A DNA stretch of 39,124 nt from Microbacterium sp. Leaf159 (GCF_001423615.1 NZ_LMOU01000001.1:1970874-2009997); one strand, 5' to 3'; shown: positions 7,835 to 17,362, counted from the first letter of the stretch. Made by a program: numbers and translations. Notes: generated by a model not told the origin, from the letters alone.

Positions 7835-7914
7835 CACAACTCAGCATGAGATCGCCGATGCCCGCCCGGGAATCGCTTCCGGGCGGGCATCGGGCTCAGT
7901 CGTGCTGAGTTGTG
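7835..7914. repeat. Nested inverted repeat / bidirectional terminator
   Basis: Two stems are nested. The inner 14-bp stem (7856-7869 with 7879-7892) is a strong terminator hairpin for the convergent epimerase and RND genes. The outer arms CACAACTCAGCA and TGCTGAGTTGTG (7835-7846, 7903-7914) are a perfect 12-bp pair. The outer arms are more than a terminator needs and resemble a repeated intergenic element. Confidence 0.75.
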
Positions 7915-7927
7915 AACGCGGCAGAGG

Positions 7928-10900
7928 CTACTCGCCGCGCTCGCGCATCTCCCGTCGGGTCAACTGCGGTGCGTGCGGCAGCCCCGAGTCACCCGCACCG
8001 ACCCCGGCACCGGCACCTGCACCAGCCAGCGCCAGATCGCCGGCAGGCACAGGCCCGTCGGACGGCTCGTCGCCGTCGACCGGCGCAGACCCGTCGTCGC
8101 CGGATCCCGCCTTGCGGGCCCGACGCCGCTCCTTCGCCCCCTCGACGAGGTTGTAGAGGGTCGGCAGCACGATGAGCGTCAACACGGTCGACGAGATGAG
8201 CCCGCCGATCACGACGATCGCGAGCGGCTGCGAGATGAACCCGCCGTGCCCGGTGATGCCGAGCGCCATCGGGGTCAGCGCGAAGATCGTCGCGAGCGCC
8301 GTCATGAGGATCGGGCGCAGACGCTTCTCGCCACCGGCCTTGACCGCGTCGAGAGTCGACAGCCCCTTCTCGCGGTACTGGTTCACGAGGTCGATGAGCA
8401 CGATCGCGTTCGTGACCACGATGCCGATGAGCATCAGCACACCGATCAGCGAGGCCACGCCCAGCGGCACTCCCGTGACGATCTGCAGCAGGATCGCACC
8501 GGTCGCCGCGAACGGCACCGAGACGAGCAGCAGCAGCGGCTGACGCAGCGACTTGAACGTCGCCACCATCACGACGTAGACGATCAGGATCGCGGCGAGC
8601 ATCGCGAGACCGAGCTGCGAGAACGAGTCGGCCTGCTGCGTCGCGACGCCACCGACCTCGGCGGACGCGCCATCTGGCAGGTCGACGGCGGCGAGAGCCT
8701 CGGTGACCGACTGCGTCGCCACGGCGAGGTTGTCGGATGCCGGCGGCACGGTGATCGTCGCGGTGCGGCGTCCCTGCTCGGTGGTGATCGAGGTCGGGCC
8801 GTTGCGCTCCTCGACCGTCGCGATGTCCTGCAGCTGCACGACTCCGAGGGCACTCGGGATCGTGAGCTCGCGCAGGGCCTGCGCGGTGGTCGGCGGCTCG
8901 GCTGCCGCGAGATAGATCGTCAGCGCGGTGTCGTCGATCTCGACCGAACCCACCTGCTGGGGACGCATCGTGTTCGAGACGAGCGCGCCGACGGCCACCT
9001 CGGACAGTCCACGCGCGGCTGCGGCGTCGCGGTCGACGACCACGGCCAGGTAGGGCAGCGCGGCGGCGAGGTTGTCGGTGACCTTGCCGATGCCGTCGCG
9101 TCCCTCGAGCTCGTCGACCACAGCGGTGGTGGCGGTCTGCAGGTCGTCGGCGTTGGACGCGGTGACCGAGATCTCGATGTCGCTGGAGCCGAGACCGGCG
9201 GATGCTGCGACCGACACCTCTCCGACGTCGGTGAGGTCTTCGATCGCGTCCTGCACCGCGGTGCGGAGCTTCTCCTGGTCGGCGTCCGCGTCGGTGAGCA
9301 CCGAGTAGGTCACGCCGGCTCCGCCCGAGAAGGCATCGCGCAGCGCCGATCCGCTCGAGCCGATCGAGGCCTGCACGGTGGTGACGCCGTCGATCTCGAG
9401 CAGCGCGTCCTCGACCGCGACGGCGGCCTCCGACTTGGTCTCGAGACTCGCGGTCGGACCGAGGTCCTGCGTGACGGTCATGGTGTTCTGACCCGAGTCG
9501 CTGAGGAAGTTGACCTTCATCAACGGGGCCGCGGCCAGCGTGGCTCCGAGCACCACGACCGCGAGGATCACGGTGAGACCGGAGTGCTTCAGGGTCCACC
9601 CCAGGATCGGGCGGTAGGCGCTCTGGAGGCGCGTCGGCGGAGCATCCGGGTGCTCGGGGTCGATCTGCACGCCGTTCTCGTCGAGCAGCGGCTTGCCCGG
9701 GCGCAGGAACCAGTACGCGAGCACCGGGACGATCGTCAGCGACACGAGCAGCGAGGCCACCATCGCGATCGACACCGTCATCGCGAACGGCCGGAACAGC
9801 TCTCCGACCATGTCTCCGACGAACACGATCGGCAGGAACACGGCGACGGTCGTGATGGTCGACGACGTCACCGCCATCGCGACCTCGCGCACGGCGAGCC
9901 GGATGGCATCGCCCTTGTCGGCATCGCCGACGTAGTGCCTCTTGATGTTCTCGATCACGACGATCGAGTCGTCGACCACTCGTCCGATCGCGATCGTGAG
10001 CGCGCCGAGGGTCAGGATGTTGAGCGAGTAGCCGAAGGCCTGCAGCCCGATGAAGGTGATCAGGACGGAGGTCGGGATCGAGATCGCCGTGACGAGTGTC
10101 GAGCGGATCGACAGCAGGAAGACGAGGATGACGATCACCGCGAAGACGAGTCCGAGCAGCCCCTCGGTCGCGAGCGTCTCGATCGACTGCTGGATGAAGG
10201 GCGCCTGGTCGAAGATGATGGTGAACTTCGCGTCGGGGAAGGCTTCTTCGATCGTGTCGAGTGCGGCGATGACCCCCTGCGACACCTCGACCGTGTTCGC
10301 GGCGGGCAGCTTGGTGATCGAGATCGAGAGGGCGTCCTCGCCGTCGACGCGTGAGATCGACGAGATCGGGTCGGTCTCCTGCACGACGGTCGCGACGTCG
10401 CCGACCTTGGCGGTCGTGCCGACCAGCGGAAGGGCGGCGATCTCCTCGACGGAGGTGATCTTCGCACCGGTCTGCACCGTCAGGGTCTGACCGTCTTCGG
10501 TGATGTCACCTCCCGGGAACAGCGTGCCGTTCTGCTCCAGGGCCGTGCTGATCGCCTGGGTGCTCTCCCCCACCGCGGCGAGCGCCGCCACATCGGGCGT
10601 GATCGTGATGCGCTGACCGACGCCTCCGATGAGCTGTGCGGCGTTGACGCCGTCGACGTCCTCGAGCTCGGGAATGGCCACGCTCGTGAGTTCGGCCTGC
10701 GCGTTCTCGGCGTCGTCGAATCCGGTCACCGCGACCTGGATCACGGGGAAGTCGTCGATCGACACCGCGAGCACCTGGGGGCTCAGGTCGTCGGGCAGCT
10801 GACCCGAGATGCGGTTGATCGCCTGCTGGATCTTCTGCTCGGCCGTCGCGAGGTTCGTGCCGTAGGCGAAGGTCGCCTGCACGATCGACGCGTTGGTCGT

Positions 10901-11155
10901 GCTCGTCGCTGTGGTGCCCTCGAGTCCGGGGACGCCCTGGATCGCCGACTCGATCGGCGTCGAGACGTCGTTCTCGACGACCTCGGGCGACGCACCGGGG
11001 TACGTCGTCATGACCATCAGGTTGGGCAGCTCGAGCGACGGGATGAGCTCCTGCTTGAGGTTCGTCAGAGCGAGCCCGCCGAACACGGCGGCGACGATCG
11101 TGATCAGTGCGATCAGTGCGCGGTTCTTGAGACTCAGGACGGCGAGGTTCGACAA
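7928..11155 (-). CDS. RND (HAE1-type) efflux transporter
   Basis: A 1075-residue proton-driven exporter of the AcrB/SwrC type. The order is one membrane span, a large external loop, a block of spans with the paired Asp of the proton relay (GRVVDDSIVVIENIKRH), a second external loop, and a second block of spans. The cytoplasmic tail is Gly/Ala-rich. No membrane-fusion or outer-membrane partner is nearby, as expected in a monoderm. TTG 11155 is chosen because the mature-like N-terminus LSNLAVLSLKNRAL starts there, with GAGAGAGAA upstream and the TetR stop 23 bases away; upstream in-frame codons would overlap tetR. It forms an operon with the TetR gene. Confidence 0.85.
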   Translation of the reverse strand: MSNLAVLSLKNRALIALITIVAAVFGGLALTNLKQELIPSLELPNLMVMTTYPGASPEVVENDVSTPIESAIQGVPGLEGTTATSTTNASIVQATFAYGTNLATAEQKIQQAINRISGQLPDDLSPQVLAVSIDDFPVIQVAVTGFDDAENAQAELTSVAIPELEDVDGVNAAQLIGGVGQRITITPDVAALAAVGESTQAISTALEQNGTLFPGGDITEDGQTLTVQTGAKITSVEEIAALPLVGTTAKVGDVATVVQETDPISSISRVDGEDALSISITKLPAANTVEVSQGVIAALDTIEEAFPDAKFTIIFDQAPFIQQSIETLATEGLLGLVFAVIVILVFLLSIRSTLVTAISIPTSVLITFIGLQAFGYSLNILTLGALTIAIGRVVDDSIVVIENIKRHYVGDADKGDAIRLAVREVAMAVTSSTITTVAVFLPIVFVGDMVGELFRPFAMTVSIAMVASLLVSLTIVPVLAYWFLRPGKPLLDENGVQIDPEHPDAPPTRLQSAYRPILGWTLKHSGLTVILAVVVLGATLAAAPLMKVNFLSDSGQNTMTVTQDLGPTASLETKSEAAVAVEDALLEIDGVTTVQASIGSSGSALRDAFSGGAGVTYSVLTDADADQEKLRTAVQDAIEDLTDVGEVSVAASAGLGSSDIEISVTASNADDLQTATTAVVDELEGRDGIGKVTDNLAAALPYLAVVVDRDAAAARGLSEVAVGALVSNTMRPQQVGSVEIDDTALTIYLAAAEPPTTAQALRELTIPSALGVVQLQDIATVEERNGPTSITTEQGRRTATITVPPASDNLAVATQSVTEALAAVDLPDGASAEVGGVATQQADSFSQLGLAMLAAILIVYVVMVATFKSLRQPLLLLVSVPFAATGAILLQIVTGVPLGVASLIGVLMLIGIVVTNAIVLIDLVNQYREKGLSTLDAVKAGGEKRLRPILMTALATIFALTPMALGITGHGGFISQPLAIVVIGGLISSTVLTLIVLPTLYNLVEGAKERRRARKAGSGDDGSAPVDGDEPSDGPVPAGDLALAGAGAGAGVGAGDSGLPHAPQLTRREMRERGE

Positions 11156-11177
11156 GGCGGATTCTCTCTCGATCGGA

Positions 11178-11771
11178 TCAGGCGGATGCTGCGGCGGCGG
11201 ATGCGGAGGGGGACGCCGGAGAAGGAGTGAGGATCCCGGCGAGGGCGTCGCGGATGAGCTCTTCGTCGAGCGGCTCGTCGTGGATCTGAGAGTGCCAGAG
11301 TACGCCGTCGATGAAGACGGCGGCGGCCCTGGCGCGATCTCGTCCGTGAACGGGGGCGATGAATCCCACGATCTCGTCGGACCACTGCCTGGCGAACGCC
11401 CGCACCCGCGGGTCGTGCACGGCCGCGGTGACGACGGCGCGGTCGGCCTGGATCGCACGCGCATCGGTGAGGCCCTGATGCACCAGCTTCGCGAGGCCCG
11501 CGGGAGTCACGCCCTCGACCACCACCGCGCGGCGGGTCTCGTCGATGCGCGCCTCGATCTCGGCGGCGAGCGCGCCGATGGCGGCCTCGCGCAGGTCGTC
11601 GAGCGTGGCGAAGTACTGCGTGGTCGCACCGAGCGGCACACCCGCGCGGGCGGCGACCTTGCGGTGGGTGAGCGCGTCCACGCCGACCTCGATGATCAGC
11701 TCGGCGGCCGCGGTGACGATCTCCAGACGGCGCGCCTCAGGGTCGCGGCGGCGGCGTGTGCCCTCGCTCAT
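11178..11771 (-). CDS. TetR-family transcriptional regulator
   Basis: A 197-residue one-component repressor. The N-terminal helix-turn-helix is at about residues 17-61 (ALTHRKVAARAGVPLGATTQYFATLDDL), followed by a helical ligand domain and an Ala/Ser-rich tail. It is the first gene of the operon with the RND pump and has a large palindrome just upstream, so autorepression with induction by a pump substrate is the simplest model. Its ligand is unknown. Confidence 0.9.
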   Translation of the reverse strand: MSEGTRRRRDPEARRLEIVTAAAELIIEVGVDALTHRKVAARAGVPLGATTQYFATLDDLREAAIGALAAEIEARIDETRRAVVVEGVTPAGLAKLVHQGLTDARAIQADRAVVTAAVHDPRVRAFARQWSDEIVGFIAPVHGRDRARAAAVFIDGVLWHSQIHDEPLDEELIRDALAGILTPSPASPSASAAAASA

Positions 11772-11796
11772 CCGGATCCCCCTGCGCTGTCATGCC

Positions 11797-11824
11797 TGTA
11801 CGCACGTACATGTACGTTTGTACA
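11797..11824. promoter_or_regulatory. TetR operator upstream of tetR-RND
   Basis: A 28-bp palindrome, symmetric at 24 of 28 positions and centred on GTACATGTAC. GTAC occurs four times, starting at 11798, 11806, 11812 and 11820. It ends 25 bases before the TetR start codon, in the promoter zone, and its length suits a TetR dimer pair. Confidence 0.8.
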
Positions 11825-11875
11825 TTCTGCTCGGCGAACCTGGAGATTCGCCCGGCAGGGGGTTCCGCATCCGGT

Positions 11876-13045
11876 CTACTCGACCTGGCCGCGCTCGAAG
11901 TAGGCGACGAGGTCGGCGTCCAGAGCGGGGATCGTGATCGCCGAACCGTCGCCGCGCAAGGACTCGGTCGCGAGGATGCCGGCGGCCACCGCCTCGCGAG
12001 CCGCCACCGGAGAGGTCTCGGTGACTCCTCCGTCGCGCACGAAGCGCAGGAACTCCGCGACCAGGAGCGCATCGGCGCCGTCGTGCCCTGCGCCCTCAGC
12101 GGCGGGAACGACGAACGTCTCGTCGGCGTCTGCGGCACCCCGGTGTCGCCGGTTCCACAGCCTGACCTCGCTGCCGGCGGTGTCGCCGAAGTTCTCGATA
12201 CGCCCCTCGGTGCCGATCACCGTGTAGTTGCGCCAGTAGTCGGGCGTGAAGTGGCACTGCTGGTACGACGCGAGGATGCCACCTGACAGTCGCATGTTCA
12301 CCATCGAGATGTCCTCGACGTCGATCACCGGGTTCAGGCCCGTGAGCGATGCGGGCGGCCAGTTGTCGACGCTGAACCAGTCGGGCATCCGCTCTCCGGT
12401 GCGATCGCGACGGTCGGTGATGCCGCCGTAGACGCTGAGCTCGCCCATCGCCGCGACCTGCTCCGTGTAGGAGCCTGCCAGCCAGTGGATGATGTCGATG
12501 TCGTGCGCCCCCTTCTGCAGGAGCAGTCCCGTCGTGCGGCGACGGTCGGCGTGCCAGTCCTTGAAGTAGTAGTCGCCTCCGTGACCGACGAAGTGGCGCA
12601 CCCAGACGGCCTTGACGTCTCCGATCCGTCCGTCCTGGATGAGCCCGCGCATCAGGGTGATCACCGGCATGTGGCGCATGTTGTGACCGATGTAGAGCCG
12701 GCTGCCGGTGCGGCGGGCCGTCTCGAGCATGGCGTCGGCGTCGGCGAGGTCGATGGCGAGGGGCTTCTCGCAGAACACCGCGACACCGGCTTCGAGGGCG
12801 CGGATGCTGAGAGCTGCGTGCGTGTCGTCGGGCGTCAGCACCATGACGGCGTCGACTCCTGAGGCGAGCAGTTCATCGAGCGAGTCGGTGACGAAAGCCT
12901 CGGGGAGCAGCCGCCGGGCGTCGTCGCGCGCACGCTCCGACGGGTCGCAGATCGCGGTGATGCGCGACCCCTGGCCGGGGCGGTGCACCTCCTCGCGCAG
13001 TGTGGCGCGCGCGCCGAAGCCGATGATTCCGATGGTGAGATCCAC
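11876..13045 (-). CDS. Gfo/Idh/MocA family oxidoreductase
   Basis: A 389-residue NAD(P)-dependent dehydrogenase of sugars or cyclitols. The Rossmann start IGIIGFGARA, the CEKPLA motif (catalytic Lys) and the later KGAHDIDIIHWLAG motif (catalytic Asp/His) are present. The GTG start has AAGGACCACC directly upstream. It is the last gene of the ABC operon, 45 bases after the LacI regulator, so it probably acts on the imported sugar or a product of it. The exact substrate is not readable from the sequence. Confidence 0.9.
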   Translation of the reverse strand: MDLTIGIIGFGARATLREEVHRPGQGSRITAICDPSERARDDARRLLPEAFVTDSLDELLASGVDAVMVLTPDDTHAALSIRALEAGVAVFCEKPLAIDLADADAMLETARRTGSRLYIGHNMRHMPVITLMRGLIQDGRIGDVKAVWVRHFVGHGGDYYFKDWHADRRRTTGLLLQKGAHDIDIIHWLAGSYTEQVAAMGELSVYGGITDRRDRTGERMPDWFSVDNWPPASLTGLNPVIDVEDISMVNMRLSGGILASYQQCHFTPDYWRNYTVIGTEGRIENFGDTAGSEVRLWNRRHRGAADADETFVVPAAEGAGHDGADALLVAEFLRFVRDGGVTETSPVAAREAVAAGILATESLRGDGSAITIPALDADLVAYFERGQVE

Positions 13046-13090
13046 GGTGGTCCTTCTGAGAGTCGAATCGTGTGCGCGCGGACGCCTGCG

Positions 13091-14155
13091 TCAGCGCGCG
13101 AGAGTGGTGGGGGCGTCGAGGTCCGTCGACGCCCCGGGGAACAGCGACCAGGCGAACTCGTGCAGCAGCCCGGGTGCGTCGTCTACCGCGAGCGCGCGGT
13201 CGATGATGATGCGCGCCTGCCGGTCGTAGAAGTCGGTCGGGCCGACCGTGGTCAGGGTGGGCGCGATGAGCTGCGCGTCGGGGGTGTTGCCCACGCCGAT
13301 CACCGCGACGTCATGCGGCACGCGGAGCCCGAGCATGTGCGCCGCGTTGATCGCCGCGATGGCCGCGAAGTCGGTCGTCGCGTAGATCGCATCCGGCCGG
13401 TCGTCGCGCGAGAGCAGCCGCACCGCCGCGGCGAAGGCACTCGCCTGCCCCTCGGTGTAGGTCACCGTCCACTCGGGGTCGACCTCGAGTCCGGCATCCG
13501 CCATCTTCTCGAGGTACGGCGAGTACCGGGTGATCTGCGTGGGCGCGAGACGCACGGCGCCCTCGGCGGCCAGGCATCCGATCCGCACGTGCCGCTCGAG
13601 CAGATGGTCCATCGCGAGCTCGCACCCGGGGATCGCATCCGAACGCACGACGTCGAATCCGGCGGGTTCGAGGTGCTCCGAGAACACGACGAGCCGCTGG
13701 CCGCGCTGCACGAGGTCGGCCAGCTTGCGCTCGGCATCCTCGTCGATCCCCACGCCGTCGAGGTAGGCGACGTCGCTCTCGACCCGGTCGAGAGCCGCGT
13801 GCCAGTCTCCGTCGGCGAGGATGAGCGTCGTGAGGCCGTGCCTGTTCGCCTCGACGTTCACGGCATCGGCCACCGCGAGCGACCACGGGTCGCTGAGCAT
13901 GTGCAGCGAGAGCTGCACCATGCCGCTGCGCCCGGTGCGGATCGTCCGCGCCGCGATGTTGGGCCGGTAGTTGAGCTCGTCGGCCGCCGCGAGCACCCTG
14001 GCCGCGGTCGCCTCGGCGACGCCTGCCCCCGATGCCGCGCCCGAGCGCCCGGAGAACACGTACGACACAGTGGCGGTCGAGACGCCTGCGCGCTCTGCGA
14101 CCATCCTGAGAGTCGGACGCCGTGAGGTCGTCGACTGCTGCCTGCGCTCTGCCAT
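13091..14155 (-). CDS. LacI-family transcriptional regulator
   Basis: A 354-residue repressor with an N-terminal helix-turn-helix (LRMVAERAGVSTATVSYVFSGR, residues 16-37), hinge NYRPNIAARTIRTGRSG and a periplasmic-binding-like effector domain. It sits inside the transport operon, three bases after the second permease, so it should control its own operon through the two LacI-type sites upstream of the binding protein. Family members bind the sugar or a phosphorylated derivative as inducer. Confidence 0.92.
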   Translation of the reverse strand: MAERRQQSTTSRRPTLRMVAERAGVSTATVSYVFSGRSGAASGAGVAEATAARVLAAADELNYRPNIAARTIRTGRSGMVQLSLHMLSDPWSLAVADAVNVEANRHGLTTLILADGDWHAALDRVESDVAYLDGVGIDEDAERKLADLVQRGQRLVVFSEHLEPAGFDVVRSDAIPGCELAMDHLLERHVRIGCLAAEGAVRLAPTQITRYSPYLEKMADAGLEVDPEWTVTYTEGQASAFAAAVRLLSRDDRPDAIYATTDFAAIAAINAAHMLGLRVPHDVAVIGVGNTPDAQLIAPTLTTVGPTDFYDRQARIIIDRALAVDDAPGLLHEFAWSLFPGASTDLDAPTTLAR

Positions 14156-14158
14156 CGG

Positions 14159-15052
14159 TCAGCCCTTCGATCCGCTGAAGGCGATGCCCTGGATGAACTG
14201 CCGCTGCAGGATCATGAAGGTCACCAGCATCGGCAGGGTCGCGAGCAGCGCTCCCGCCATCAGCACCGGGTAGTCGGTGCCGTGGATGCCGACGAGCTGC
14301 GAGAGCCCGACGGACAGCGGCATCTTGGCGGGGTCGGTCGTCACGATCAACGGCCAGAGCAGATCGTTCCAGGACCACAGCACAGTGAACACCACGAGAG
14401 CGATGATGCCAGGCTTCGCGAGCGGAACCATGATCCGCCAGAAGGTCTGCCACGGATTCGCCCCGTCGATGCGGGCCGCCTCCTCGAGCTCCGCGGGCAT
14501 CGACATGAAGAACTGACGCATCAGGAACGTGCCGAAAGCACTGAAGATCCCGGGCACGATCAGCGCCTGCAGGGTGTTGAGCCACCCGAGCGACTGGATG
14601 ATCTCGTACTGCGGCAGCAGGTACAGCTGCGACGGCACCATGAGCACCGACAGGAACACCACGAACAGCGCGTTGCGTCCGGGGAACGGGATGCGGGCGA
14701 AGGCGTAGCCGGCCATGGTGCACAGCACGACCTGTCCGACCGTGCGGCCGACCGTCAGCAGCACCGAGTTGGCGAACATCTGCGCGAAGGGCATCGAGTC
14801 GAAGACCTCGGCGAAGTTGGTGAACACCCACTCGCGCGGCAGCAGGCTCGGCGGCACCTGCACCGAGTCCGACAGGGTCTTGAACGAGGTCAGCAGCTGC
14901 CAGATGAACGGGAAGACCATGAGGATCGCACCGACGAGGAGCACGACGTGGACGATCCAGAGCGCCCTGTTGCGAGGCTTTCCGGGACGGGCGGCCGAGC
15001 GACCGGCCGGTGCGCCGACGATGGCGCGCGTGTCGAGCGAGACCTCACTCAT
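14159..15052 (-). CDS. Carbohydrate ABC transporter permease (MalG type)
   Basis: A 297-residue inner-membrane subunit with six predicted spans. The EAA loop that docks the ATPase reads EEAARIDGANPWQTFWRIMVPLAKPG. It overlaps the preceding permease gene by eight bases. No ATPase gene is in the operon; a shared MsiK-like ATPase encoded elsewhere is usual for actinobacterial sugar importers. Confidence 0.92.
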   Translation of the reverse strand: MSEVSLDTRAIVGAPAGRSAARPGKPRNRALWIVHVVLLVGAILMVFPFIWQLLTSFKTLSDSVQVPPSLLPREWVFTNFAEVFDSMPFAQMFANSVLLTVGRTVGQVVLCTMAGYAFARIPFPGRNALFVVFLSVLMVPSQLYLLPQYEIIQSLGWLNTLQALIVPGIFSAFGTFLMRQFFMSMPAELEEAARIDGANPWQTFWRIMVPLAKPGIIALVVFTVLWSWNDLLWPLIVTTDPAKMPLSVGLSQLVGIHGTDYPVLMAGALLATLPMLVTFMILQRQFIQGIAFSGSKG

Positions 15053-16004
15053 AGTGCACCCACTTCTTCTGCAGACGGAACTGCACGACCGTGAGCACCA
15101 GGATGATCACGAGCAGCAGGAAGGCGACGGCGGCGGCATAGCCCCGGTCGTTGTCGAGGAACCCCGCTTCGTAGAACAGGTAGACGACCGTGCGGGTGTT
15201 GGGCATGGCCGGATTGCTGCGGCCGAGCATCATGTAGATGAGGTCGAACACCTGCAGCGCGCCGATCACGCTGATGACGCTGACGAAGAAGATCGACGGC
15301 GACAGCAGCGGGATGGTGATGGAGAAGAATTTGCGCACCGGGCCCGCACCGTCGAGGTCGGCCGCCTCCATGATCGTGTCGGGGATGCCCTGGAGGCCGG
15401 CGAGGAAGATCACGATGTTGGTGCCGAGGCCCGCCCAGATGCCCACGACCGCGATGGCCACGAGCGCCGTGTTCGGATCGGTGAGCCAGCTCCGGCCCTC
15501 GATGCCCACGGAGCCGAGGGCGGCGTTGAGCACGCCGTAGTCGCCGTTGTAGATCATGCGCCACACCAGCGCGATCGCTGCGGGCATCGTGACGACGGGG
15601 ATGAAGTACAGCGTCCGATAGGCACTGCGGCCCTTGAGCCCCGCGGTGTTCAGGAGCGCGGCGATGCCGACTGCCAGCGGGATGCCGATGAGGGCGATGA
15701 CCGTGTAGAGGGCGGTGTTGCGCAGCGCCCCGATCAGCTCCGGGTCCTGGAACAGGCGGACGTAGTTCTCGATCCCCACCCATTCCGCGCCGCCGAAAGG
15801 CCCCGACTTGGTGAACGAGATGATGAGCGTGCGCACGGTCGGCCACAGGTAGAAGACGGCGATGCCGAGGGCCGTGGGGCCGATGAAGACGAGAGCCCAC
15901 CAGGGGGACGCACCGGGGTTGCGCCGGCGGCGGCGGATGCCGGGGCTGGGCGCCTCCGGCATCCGCTCCGTCTGCGCACGCGGAGGTGACACGACGACGG
16001 TCAT
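15045..16004 (-). CDS. Carbohydrate ABC transporter permease (MalF type)
   Basis: A 319-residue membrane subunit with six predicted spans after a short Arg-rich N-terminus. The EAA loop reads MEAADLDGAGPVRKFFSITIP. It follows the binding protein gene by a few bases and overlaps the next permease. Together the two permeases make the sugar channel. Confidence 0.92.
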   Translation of the reverse strand: MTVVVSPPRAQTERMPEAPSPGIRRRRRNPGASPWWALVFIGPTALGIAVFYLWPTVRTLIISFTKSGPFGGAEWVGIENYVRLFQDPELIGALRNTALYTVIALIGIPLAVGIAALLNTAGLKGRSAYRTLYFIPVVTMPAAIALVWRMIYNGDYGVLNAALGSVGIEGRSWLTDPNTALVAIAVVGIWAGLGTNIVIFLAGLQGIPDTIMEAADLDGAGPVRKFFSITIPLLSPSIFFVSVISVIGALQVFDLIYMMLGRSNPAMPNTRTVVYLFYEAGFLDNDRGYAAAVAFLLLVIILVLTVVQFRLQKKWVHYE

Positions 16005-16010
16005 GTCCGG

Positions 16011-17282
16011 TTACTCCTGCTCCGCATCGAGCGCCGTCTGCATCTGCTCGGTGAGGTCCTTCAGTCCCTCTGCCGGGGCGACGGCACCCGACCAGACCTG
16101 CGAGAGCACCTCGCTCTCGATGCTCGTCCACGCCGAGGTGTTCTTCGAGACCGGGTAGGGCACGGCGGTGTCGAGGGCGTCGATGTAGACCTGCAGGTCG
16201 TACTGCGGCAGGGCGTCGACCCACGCCTGCTGGGTGCCGTTGAACGCGGGGATCACGGTGCCGGACTCGGCCTGGATCTGCGCCGCCTCCTCGCCGCTCG
16301 CGAAGGCGGCGAACGCCTGCGCCTCGGCCAGATGCGGGCTCTTCGCGTTGGCGACGTTGCCCACACCGTGGATCACGCTCTGATTGCCCTCCGGCCCCTC
16401 GGGGAGCGGCGCGACGTTCACGGTGTCGGCGATATCGGCGTTGTCCCCGTAGGCGATGGCCGCCCACGAGCCGTTCTGGAACATCGCGACCTTGCCCGAG
16501 AGGAAGAAGTCCTCGGGGTTGGTGTCCGTCATCTGCTGCGCGGTCGGAGACGACCCCGCCTCGATCAGATCGGTCCACAGCTCGATGCCCGCGAGCGCCT
16601 CGGGCGAGCCGTAGCCGCTCTCGGTACCGTCGGCCGAGATGACCTCGCCGCCGGCCTGCGCGATCGAGTTGTAGAAGTTCTCCTGGCCGTACTGGCTCGC
16701 CGCGACGCCGAACTGCCCGGTGGCCGGGTCGGTGAGCGCAGCGGCCGCCGCGGTGAAGTCGTCCCACGTCCAGCCGGCGGTCGGGTAGTCGACACCCGCG
16801 GCGTCGAAGAGCTCCTTGTTGTACCAGAGGGCGACGGTGTCGAAGTCCTTGGGGGCGCCGTAGAGCTTTCCGTCGAACGTGTAGAGGTCGATGAGGCCCT
16901 GCGGGTAGTCGGCCGCATCCACTCCGGCGTCGTCGAGTGGTGCGAGCTGGCCGTTCGAGGCGTAGAGCGGGAAGTTCGGGCCGTTCATCCAGAACACGTC
17001 TGCGGCGGACCCACCGGTGGCCGCCGTCTGCAGCTTGGTGAAGTACTCCTTGTACGGCGTCACCTGGATGTCGATCGTGACGTTCGGGTTCTCCTTCTCG
17101 AACGCGGCCGCGATGTCCTCCATCGCGGGCTTCTGGTTCTCGTCCCAGATGGCGTAGCTGAGGGTGACGTCTCCACCGGACGAGCTCTCACCCCCGGCCT
17201 GTGACGAGCAGGCGCTGAGCGCGAGGACGGCTGCCGCAGAGGCGGCGAGGGCGCCGAGGGCGCGACGGGACGTGCGGGGCAT
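16011..17282 (-). CDS. Sugar ABC transporter substrate-binding lipoprotein
   Basis: A 423-residue extracellular binding protein of the MalE/UgpB type. The signal peptide ends in the lipobox LSAC, giving lipid-anchored Cys25. The start ATG has AAAGGAG six bases upstream. It is the first gene of the operon and the likely rate-limiting receptor. The many Trp and Asp residues in the cleft fit carbohydrate binding, but the sugar is not identifiable. Confidence 0.93.
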   Translation of the reverse strand: MPRTSRRALGALAASAAAVLALSACSSQAGGESSSGGDVTLSYAIWDENQKPAMEDIAAAFEKENPNVTIDIQVTPYKEYFTKLQTAATGGSAADVFWMNGPNFPLYASNGQLAPLDDAGVDAADYPQGLIDLYTFDGKLYGAPKDFDTVALWYNKELFDAAGVDYPTAGWTWDDFTAAAAALTDPATGQFGVAASQYGQENFYNSIAQAGGEVISADGTESGYGSPEALAGIELWTDLIEAGSSPTAQQMTDTNPEDFFLSGKVAMFQNGSWAAIAYGDNADIADTVNVAPLPEGPEGNQSVIHGVGNVANAKSPHLAEAQAFAAFASGEEAAQIQAESGTVIPAFNGTQQAWVDALPQYDLQVYIDALDTAVPYPVSKNTSAWTSIESEVLSQVWSGAVAPAEGLKDLTEQMQTALDAEQE

Positions 17283-17331
17283 CGGTGTCTCCTTTGACGG
17301 GTGCAGGGGATCGTGACGAGCGGAATCGGGA

Positions 17332-17362
17332 TGTTAAACGATTAGCAGTTAAACGATTAGCA
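17332..17362 (-). promoter_or_regulatory. Two tandem LacI-type operators
   Basis: GTTAAACGATTAGCA occurs twice head-to-tail (17333-17347, 17348-17362). Read on the minus strand each unit is TGCTAATCGTTTAAC, an imperfect palindrome around a central CG as LacI-family proteins prefer. The pair is 50 bases upstream of the binding protein start, over the expected promoter. Confidence 0.8.

Noticed and set aside
7973..10354. 793-codon open frame opposite the RND gene
   Set aside because: Composition is dominated by Arg, Asp, Gly and His as expected for the complement of a GC-rich gene; the RND frame has clear homology.
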